Below, one piece after another: positions 18,587-26,000 of a stretch of 64,000 nucleotides of DNA. Under the pieces are notes generated by a model, which had not been told where the DNA came from, searched no databases, and saw nothing but the letters and a program-made list of their open reading frames with translations. Both the position numbers and the translations under genes were made by a program. The stretch spans positions 992,001 through 1,056,000 of the forward strand of contig NC_009355.1 of the NCBI RefSeq assembly GCF_000092065.1, given 5' to 3'. Within the stretch, counting starts at the first letter, position 1, and every line of letters starts with the position of its first letter. The DNA is from Ostreococcus lucimarinus CCE9901. Lineage: Eukaryota; Chlorophyta; Mamiellophyceae; Mamiellales; Bathycoccaceae.

Positions 18587-19651
18587 CTACACGGACCAGA
18601 CCGCGCCGGTGAGCTTCACAGAGTCCTTCCACAGACGCGCCCATGCTTCGGCGTCGTACGCGCGCTCGTTGGCGCGTTTCGGCTCGTGCACCCCCGGCTT
18701 GCCGTCGTCGCTCAGCTCGCTCACGTACACGCCGCTCACGCCACGGTACTTCTCGTCCATGGCTAACGCGATCTGGCCGCGCGCGCCTTGCTCCGGAGTG
18801 ATGAGTTTGCCCGCGGCTTTTAACTGCGGATAAAAGTCGAGCGAAAGCGAACGATTCAACTCTGTGTCGACGACGCCAGGATGCACGGCGTTCACGGCGA
18901 CGTTCGTCACCCCTTTGGCTTTCAATCGACGATCGAGCTCAAACGTGAACATGATGTTGGCCATCTTCGTGCGCCCGTACGTGGCCCATCCTAGAAAAGG
19001 ATACCCGAAGACTCCCTCCGAGTTGACGTTGTGGAAATCGAGCGTGCCAAAGTTGTGCGCGATGCTCGACAGATTCACGATGCGCTTATCGTCCGACGGC
19101 GTGTTCACCATCGTGTCGAGCAGCAGCGACGTCAGCAAAAAGTGCCCCAGATGATTCACTTGCATCTGCAATTCGTTCCCGTCCTTCGTCTCGCTTCGCG
19201 ACGGCGGCGCCATGACGCCCGAGTTATTCACCAGCGCGTCCAATCGATCGTACTTCGCCTCGAACGCCCTCGCGAACGCGCGCACCGATTCAAAATCCGC
19301 CAAATCCACGAGCATGACGTCCACCTTCGCCTCCGGCACCGCCGCGAGCACGCGCGTCTTCGCCCGCTCGCCTCGCGCTTCGTCCCGCACCGCCGCGACG
19401 ACCCGTCGTCCAGCCTTCGCCGCCGCCTTCGCCGTCTCGTACCCGAGTCCGGTGTTCGCGCCCGTGATCACCACCACCTCGTCCCCGCGCGCGCCGCGCG
19501 TCGTCGCCGCACGTCGCTTCGTCACCGTCGTCGTCGCGCGACGCTCGCGCGACGTCATCGTCGTCGTCTTTCCATCCTTCGCTCCCGTCGCGCGCGTCGC
19601 GCGCGTCGCGCGCCGCGTCGGCGTCGCGCGCGCCGCGCATCGCGCGCGCAT
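18587..19651 (-). CDS. Short-chain dehydrogenase/reductase, plastid-targeted (protochlorophyllide reductase/TIC32-like)
   Basis: 354 aa from ATG 19651. NAD(P)H-binding TGxxxGxG appears as TGANTGLG, the NNAG motif as NNSG, the catalytic Ser as NLSSIAHNFG and Tyr-x-x-x-Lys as YGRTK. The later VNAVHPGVVDTEL loop is typical of the retinol dehydrogenase/POR/TIC32 group. The first about 60 residues are Arg/Thr/Ala-rich with no acidic cluster, consistent with a transit peptide. The open frame extends to 20197 but overlaps the WDR83 coding region on the other strand, so the 19651 start is preferred. The N-terminal leader includes a GTCGC-type microsatellite just upstream. Substrate is not predictable. 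Confidence 0.8.
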   Translation of the reverse strand: MRARCAARATPTRRATRATRATGAKDGKTTTMTSRERRATTTVTKRRAATTRGARGDEVVVITGANTGLGYETAKAAAKAGRRVVAAVRDEARGERAKTRVLAAVPEAKVDVMLVDLADFESVRAFARAFEAKYDRLDALVNNSGVMAPPSRSETKDGNELQMQVNHLGHFLLTSLLLDTMVNTPSDDKRIVNLSSIAHNFGTLDFHNVNSEGVFGYPFLGWATYGRTKMANIMFTFELDRRLKAKGVTNVAVNAVHPGVVDTELNRSLSLDFYPQLKAAGKLITPEQGARGQIALAMDEKYRGVSGVYVSELSDDGKPGVHEPKRANERAYDAEAWARLWKDSVKLTGAVWSV

Positions 19652-19655
19652 CGCT

Positions 19656-19660
<5 letters not shown>

Positions 19661-19686
<26 letters not shown>
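19661..19686. repeat. GTCGC pentanucleotide microsatellite
   Basis: Five GTCGC units plus one base, with further GTCGC copies around 19700-19713. It sits in the 103-bp gap between the divergent SDR and WDR83 start codons, so it lies in 5' UTR or promoter. Confidence 0.9.
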
Positions 19687-19687
<1 letters not shown>

Positions 19688-19754
19688 TGTGCTTTCGCCG
19701 CGTCGCGTCGCGTCGTCGCCGTGACGCTTTTTCGTCACATCGCGCCGCGCCGCG

Positions 19755-20708
19755 ATGTCGCTGCCGACGCACCGCGCGCGCGACCTCGCGGGCGCGCACG
19801 ACGGCGCCGTCCTCGCCGCGCGCTTCTCGCGCGACGCCGCGCACTGCGTGACGTGCGGGCGCGACCGCGCGTTCGCGCTCTGGAACGCGCGCAAGGGGAC
19901 GCTGCTCCGAGTGTACCGCGGCGGACACGCGCGAGAGGTTCGCGACGCGTCGTGCGCGCGAGACGGCGCGCGAATCGCCACGTGCGGCGGCGACCGAGGC
20001 GTGTTTCTGTGGGACGTCGCCACGGGGGCGAGCGTGCGACGGTGGAGCGGACACGAGGGCGAGGGAGGCGCGAACGCGACGGCGCTGTGCGGACCGGGGG
20101 ACGCGCTGTGCGCGAGCGCGGGGTACGACGCGAGCGTCAGACTGTGGGATTGTCGAGCGAGCGGCGCGAGGGCGATGCAGGTGATGCACGCGCGCACGGG
20201 AGTGGCGTTCGGGGACAGCGTGACGAGCCTGAGCGTGGACGAGGACGGGGCGAAAATCGCGGCGGGGTGCGTGGACGGATGCGCGAGGACGATTGATTTA
20301 AGAAACGGGAAATGTCACGTCGACAGCGTCGGCGCGCCGGTGACGAGCGTGTGCTTCAGTCACGATAAACAGTGTTTGATCGTGGGGTGCCTGACCTCGC
20401 GCGTCGCGCTGCTCGATTGCGCGAGCGGGAACGCGATGGCGACGTATCGCGGGCACGTCGCCGAGCGCGCGAAAACCGAGTGTCGATTCTCAAATACCGA
20501 CGCCCACGTCGTCGCGTCCTCCGAAGACGGCCGCGTGGTGTTTTGGGATTTAGTCACGGGCGACGTCGTGCGCGAGCTTCAGGCCCACGACCGATCCACG
20601 GTGGTGTGCTCGATCGATTACGCCCCGGAGGGCGCCGAGCCCGCGATGGCGACGTGCGCCGCCGACGGTACGGCGCGGTACTGGACCGCGCCACCAACCA
20701 CACAATAG
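19755..20708 (+). CDS. WDR83: WD40 repeat protein WDR83 (MORG1)
   Basis: 317 aa, the length of WDR83. Seven WD repeats fill the protein. Diagnostic stretches include CVTCGRDRAFALWNARKGTLLRVYRG, IATCGGDRGVFLWDVATGASVRRWSGH, AGCVDGCARTIDLRNG and HVVASSEDGRVVFWDLVTGDVV. In animals it scaffolds MAPK signalling and copurifies with spliceosomes; in algae the splicing role is the more likely one, by inference. ATG 19755 begins exactly at the family N-terminus. Two CTGTAA elements follow the stop within 50 nt. Confidence 0.9.
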   Translation: MSLPTHRARDLAGAHDGAVLAARFSRDAAHCVTCGRDRAFALWNARKGTLLRVYRGGHAREVRDASCARDGARIATCGGDRGVFLWDVATGASVRRWSGHEGEGGANATALCGPGDALCASAGYDASVRLWDCRASGARAMQVMHARTGVAFGDSVTSLSVDEDGAKIAAGCVDGCARTIDLRNGKCHVDSVGAPVTSVCFSHDKQCLIVGCLTSRVALLDCASGNAMATYRGHVAERAKTECRFSNTDAHVVASSEDGRVVFWDLVTGDVVRELQAHDRSTVVCSIDYAPEGAEPAMATCAADGTARYWTAPPTTQ

Positions 20709-20890
20709 ACGCGTAAACTCGCTGCACATTGGCTGTAAATTGTACATATCGCTGTAACATCGCCCATCTTCGCGCGCCCATCTTCGCGCGCGCGCCGCGT
20801 CTCGCCGCCGACGAAAATCAACCGAAAAACGCCGCCGCCCGCGCGCCGCCCCATCATCCGCCAGACGCCGCCGCGCCCGCGCGCGCGACG

Positions 20891-21520
20891 ATGCGCGCGA
20901 CGCCGCGCGCGCGCGGGGCGTCGAAGCGCGACGACGCGGACGCGCGACGCTCGACGCGCGCGACGCGCGCGCGGCGTTTGGTGGTTTTCCGACGCGGCGC
21001 GTACAAAGGTTTAAAGGAAAAACCGCCGTTTCGCACGACGTGGGACGTGCCCTGCGAGCGCCTGGACGTCAAGCTCGGACACCGCGACGGGACGGCGTCG
21101 CGGTTCGGGTCGATCGTCACCGTGTCGTGCGACGTCGAGCCCGTGGGGGCGCACGGCTTTTTTCTCGCCGCCGCGATTCGCGGCGCCGTCGACTGCGCGT
21201 GCGCGTCGTGCGGCGTCGTCTTCGCGCACGCGCTTCCGGAACACCGCGACGACGGCGACGACGACGATGACGTCGTCGTCGTCGACGCGCCGTGCGCGTT
21301 CACCGCTTGGCTCGATCCAGATTTCGTCTCCACCGCGGACGGCGCGTCGAGCGCGAGCGGCGACGCCGAGGTGTTCCCGTTCCCTCCCTCTCGCGACGCC
21401 GTCGATCTCACCGATCTCGTCGTCGACACGATCGACGCCTTCGGCGTGCCCGACGAGTGCGTGTGCGACGCCTGTCGCGCCGCCGAACCGCGCGCGTGGT
21501 CCACCGAGCGCGCGATGTAA
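20891..21520 (+). CDS. YceD/DUF177-type protein, probably plastid
   Basis: 209 aa from ATG 20891, the first ATG in frame. The N-terminal about 35 residues are Arg/Ala-rich as in transit peptides. The core has beta-strand-rich VDVKL-like segments followed by GAVDCACASCGVVF, VDAPCAFTAWLDPDF, then VDLTDLVVDTIDAFGVPDECVCDAC. The pattern of a strand, a CxxC pair, the idLtdlvvDtI segment and terminal CxxC is that of YceD/DUF177, a family linked to 23S rRNA accumulation in bacteria and plastids. An acidic Asp/Val-rich microsatellite (about residues 118-132) interrupts the middle. Family call is moderate. Confidence 0.65.
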   Translation: MRATPRARGASKRDDADARRSTRATRARRLVVFRRGAYKGLKEKPPFRTTWDVPCERLDVKLGHRDGTASRFGSIVTVSCDVEPVGAHGFFLAAAIRGAVDCACASCGVVFAHALPEHRDDGDDDDDVVVVDAPCAFTAWLDPDFVSTADGASSASGDAEVFPFPPSRDAVDLTDLVVDTIDAFGVPDECVCDACRAAEPRAWSTERAM

Positions 21521-21604
21521 AAAAAAAACAATCGACGCGACGCTTCGCGTCCCGAGGTCGACCTCGGCGACGCTTCGGCGCGGCGTCAGATTCGGGCGCG
21601 CGCG

Positions 21605-22786
21605 ATGACGAGCGCGTACCGCGCGCTCGCGTTCGCGGCGCACGGCTACAGGGCGTACCTCGGCGACGCGTTCGAGCGCCTCAGGCTGCCGGCGCTGCCC
21701 GAGCGCGACCTGAGCGGCGCGGAGTGCGTCGTCACGGGCGCGAACCAGGGCATCGGATTCGAGGTCGCCGGCGCGCTCGTCGAGCGCGGCGCGCGCGTGC
21801 ACTGCGTGTGCCGGGACGAGGCGCGCGGAAGCGCGGCGGTGGAGGCGCTGAACGCGCGCGCGAGCCAGACGGGACGCGGACGCGGACGCGCGGAGCTGCA
21901 CGCGTGCGATCTGAGCTCGCTCGCGCAGACGCGGCGGTTCGTCGAGCGGTACACGGCGAGCGGACGAGCGCTGCACGCGCTGGTGTGCAACGCGGGAGCG
22001 ATGGTGCACGAACGAGGGAACACGAGCGAGGGATTCGAGCGGAACTTCGCGGTGAACACGCTCGGGACGCACGTCCTCGTCGCGGGGCTGCGGCCGGTGC
22101 TGGGACGCACGGCGCAGGGGGACGCGAACCTGGAGGGCGAGGGAGGGTACTACGCGCCGAGGGTCGTCGTCGTGTCGAGCGCGGGGATGATGACGGAGCC
22201 GCTGGAGGTGAAGGATTTGGAGATGCGGAGGACGAAGAAGTTTGACGGGGTGAAGCAGTACGCGCGCGGGAAGCGACACCAGACGGCGATGATGGAGCGT
22301 TGGGCGCGATTGGAGCTAGAGAACGTGGGCGAGGAGCGCGTGAAGAGCGGAAGGGGATACGTGGGGTATTATTCCATGCATCCGGGGTGGGTGGCGACGA
22401 CCGGGGTGGCGAACGCGTTGCCGAAATTTTACGCGTCCATGGCGGGGAAGCTTCGGACGACCGCGCAGGGCGCGGATACGATTCTCTACCTCTTGACGGC
22501 CGGGACGGAAGACTTGCAACCGGGAGCGTTTTACTTCGATCGTGCTCCCGTGGCGAAGCACATCACCTGCGGGTTCACGCGGTACGAGCCGAAGCAGGTG
22601 GACGCCCTCGTGAGCAAGCTCGACGCGTTGCAGGCGGAAGGTTCCGTGCGGAGCGAAAAGAACCTTCTCAAAGCGTCTGGCTCGTTTACGAAGGGCTCGG
22701 CGACTAAGGACGCGTCGACCAAGGACGCTTCGCCGTCGAGTGAGACGAAGACGAAACGCAGCAATCCGTCGTGGAACATTCGATGA
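21605..22786 (+). CDS. Short-chain dehydrogenase/reductase, DHRS12-like
   Basis: 393 aa. The Rossmann motif is TGANQGIGFEVAGAL, the NAG motif CNAGAMVHE, the Ser strand VVVSSAGMM and the catalytic Tyr/Lys in YARGK. The N-terminus (FAAHGYRAYLGDAFERL) and the later YYSMHPGWVATTGV and YLLTAG segments fit the DHRS12 group of membrane-associated SDR proteins; substrate is unknown. The last about 45 residues are Ser/Thr/Lys-rich and probably disordered. It lies 84 bp after the YceD-like stop on the same strand and converges on the ferlin gene. Confidence 0.82.
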   Translation: MTSAYRALAFAAHGYRAYLGDAFERLRLPALPERDLSGAECVVTGANQGIGFEVAGALVERGARVHCVCRDEARGSAAVEALNARASQTGRGRGRAELHACDLSSLAQTRRFVERYTASGRALHALVCNAGAMVHERGNTSEGFERNFAVNTLGTHVLVAGLRPVLGRTAQGDANLEGEGGYYAPRVVVVSSAGMMTEPLEVKDLEMRRTKKFDGVKQYARGKRHQTAMMERWARLELENVGEERVKSGRGYVGYYSMHPGWVATTGVANALPKFYASMAGKLRTTAQGADTILYLLTAGTEDLQPGAFYFDRAPVAKHITCGFTRYEPKQVDALVSKLDALQAEGSVRSEKNLLKASGSFTKGSATKDASTKDASPSSETKTKRSNPSWNIR

Positions 22787-23088
22787 GCCAAACAGCGAAA
22801 TGAAAAAAAAGTACAAAAAAGCCACCGGCTGGCACGAGCCGTTGCGCGCGCGCATTCTGACAATCGTTCTTCACAATTCAATTCTTGTTATATCAAAATA
22901 TTATTTGCCCATCGTTCGCAAGTGCACGACTCGCACATCTCGAGCGAATCGTCCTGCATGCGTCGTCTTCTTCGTGTCTCTCGGATCGCGGTGTCGCGAG
23001 CAAAGCGAATCGAATCGGCGCGGAAACAAAAACTGTTTTCCTACAATCACCTTGTGATCGACAACTTTTTAGCTAAATTCTATGTGTG
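22787..23088. other. Convergent intergenic region, AT-richer than surroundings
   Basis: 302 bp between the stops of the SDR gene and the ferlin gene. It contains an A8 run near 22804, a TTATATCAAAATATTATTTG stretch near 22890 and no conserved coding potential or tRNA-like structure. It probably holds both 3' UTRs. Confidence 0.6.
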
Positions 23089-26000
23089 CTAGCGGCCAAT
23101 CGGCGGTGGGCCCGCGGAAGGGGATCCGCCGGTATCGAGACCGAATTTCTTTGCCTGTTGGTTTACCGCGATGGTGACGTACGCGCCGATGAAATCGTTG
23201 ATGATGAACACGGACAAACCAGCGAACATGCCGATGAAGAGCAGACAGCAACCGACGATGAGAATCTTTCGAAGCATCTCTGGGCCCAGAATTAAAGAAA
23301 GCGATCCGAGCGGGTCCATGAGACTCAATCTCGCGCGCACCGGTTCTCTGAGTTCCGGATCTCGGTTCGGCGCATCGCGCCCGGCGCCGACGGGCCTGAC
23401 TTCAGCTTTGCGCACCGGCATGAGTGAGAGCATTATCTCCACCTCGCCTTGGCACTCGTTGGGCTTGCTCGGGTGATACAACTTCAACCACCTTCCTTCA
23501 GCCGCGCCGTCGAAGATGTTGAAAGTCGATAAACTGTCTGTGAAAGACGACTTAAACTCCACAGTCGCCTCGGTGGCCAACTCTCCATCAGGCGAGTTGT
23601 CCACCGCGCGCATGAGCTGTCGGCACATGCCCGTCAATGGAATCGTAACTTCCCCGATGGCATCGTTAGCGCTGAACAAATCTCTGTCGTACGCTGAGAT
23701 TCGCAAAGCCCCTCGAGCGATCGGAAGCTCAAACCTGAAGATGTTTCTAAAGTTGAAGCTGCCTCGACCATCCGTGGCGAACCAGTGCGTGTCGGTTTCT
23801 TGCGCCTCCGTGAAGCGAGTTTGCGTCCTATCGAGACCGACGAGGGTAAGCTTGAAGAACAAGTCATTTTTACCACCGACATCTTTGTTCATGACTTTTC
23901 GCGCGCCAAACGTGACGCATCGAAGTTCAACTTCCATCACCGGAGGCGGCTGCAACGGAAACGCCGGCGGAGGCGCGTCGTGACCTTCATGGATCTCAAC
24001 GAACATTTCTAAAAAGCCTTGTGGAGTGTCGCTGTCCGGAAGAAGTAACGGTCTCATCTCCAGTGGTGGCGTTTCAGAGAGGTTTTGCACCCACACTGGG
24101 GAGAAGAATCTGTCCTCGATGTCGATGGAGCACGTGCCCAATAATATATCCTTGCCTCTCTTTTCCCAATCGTACACGTTGATGTCTACGATGGAGTCAC
24201 CAGGGACGTCGGTCTGAAACTGGAAAACCTTGTAAAACCACGGCGAAAGAGTTCGTTCGACTCGATCTTCACGCTTACCGTAACGCTTCTTCAAACCACG
24301 TTGATTGACGATGAGATACGGATCGCACAAACCCGTCGGGTCGGACGTTCGAAGGTCTCTTCCGCGAATCACGTACACGCGAACCGTGACCTCCGTTGGT
24401 GCGGAAGCCAAATCGCCTCCTCCCGCAATTCGCTGTACTTCAAGAAACTCATCTTTACCCATGGTTGCGAAATCTTCCTCTGGTTCCCATCTCGCCATCT
24501 CTTCCTCGTGAATTCTATCCAGGCGCCTCTTCTTTTCCTTCTTGTTCAGCGCCTCCTTGAGAGCTCTTTTTCGGTTGACCTTATTTTCGAGAAGGTTTTC
24601 TGCGACAAAACTCGTGTCTTCCCGAAGTGGTACGCTTCGGATGGCAACCTTGACGACACCCGCGAGTTCTTTTTCAGATGTGTTGTCCGCGAATCCTTTC
24701 GCATGGTACACTGGGATGGACATGAACTGCAAGGGCCGCAGCTCGTCCTCGAGTAAGCCGCCTGCGAGGATCATTCGGCCCTCCATCCAAATCGGGAGCT
24801 TACCGGTGCCGTCGTCAAAGGTGATGGCGTCTTGTTGCTCCGCATCGGAGTCACTCGATTCTTCTTCCACCGACTCCGCGTCATCGTTGTCGTCCTTCGA
24901 CGTACTACTGCCGAGGTCGTCGCTATCGCTCTCGCTGCTGGCGTACGACTTTTCCGTCTCCGTCCCGCTAATTTCAGTCTTGTCCGAGTCTGACTCGGAA
25001 GAATCTGGACGCTCGACTTCTTTGATAGACATCAGCTGATTTTTAGACTTGCGTCTTTCCTTACTGAAATCTTCAAGCGGAATGTATTTCCGCTTGCCAT
25101 CCATTGAGCGAATCATGTGATAACCCGCGGCAGACTCCGGCTCCGTCAATTTTTTTCCCTGTTTTTGCCCTTTTTGCATAGACTTCGAACTCGCCAATCG
25201 CGACATCTTACTCTTAGAGCTACCCAGCATGCTTGTCGACTGGTTTATAGCTGTACTCGACCGTTTCATGGATCCACTTTTATTCTTAAAAGTAACACTC
25301 GCGCCGAATAACTCAGAGTCGTCGTCGGCGTCGCTGAACTCGTTTGTGACTGTGTCAGAGTCGTCCTCGTACAAAGTAGTGTTCGTACCGAAAGTTCTCT
25401 CCGACTCGGATACAGTCGCGGACATCTCCGCCATGAGCTTCTCGCGAATCTCGTCTGGAGTCAATTTACGAATCTTGACTGACTTCAGTTTACTCACGAA
25501 TTCAGCCTCTTCGACTTTTTCGGAATCGCGGACACGAAGTGCATGCTCGGCAGTCGCGATGATGTGCGTCGAACTGTTCCGACCATCCATCACACGGATG
25601 GATAAACTGAGACGGACTTTATTGAGCCTCGTCATCATTCCGCTCAGTCTGAGAATCTCTCCCTTGAAGTTTGCGTTCGGTCCGTTTGGATACATTTGCT
25701 GACGTGTTCGTGCGAGATGAGCGCGCGAACCAAAGTACAAGGGCGTCACACCGTTGAGCTCAAACTCGACGCAAGGACGATGGACTGGAGTACCTCTGTA
25801 AGGTGTCAACCCGCGCACACCCAACACAACGAGCTCTACTGCGATAGCGGTTGCGCCGTAATGGTCCTCGAGCGGACGTACTGCAGAGTTGAGCCTCATC
25901 AACGCGAGCGCCTTGAAGGAAGAGTCTGCGACACCGGCGTACGCTGCGATGCCTTCCTTGGGCATCGGTAACAACTCATAAAACATGAGAATGTAACCGC

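Noticed and set aside
19652-20197. Longer N-terminus for the plastid SDR
   Set aside because: Runs antisense through WDR83, whose WD repeats are certain.
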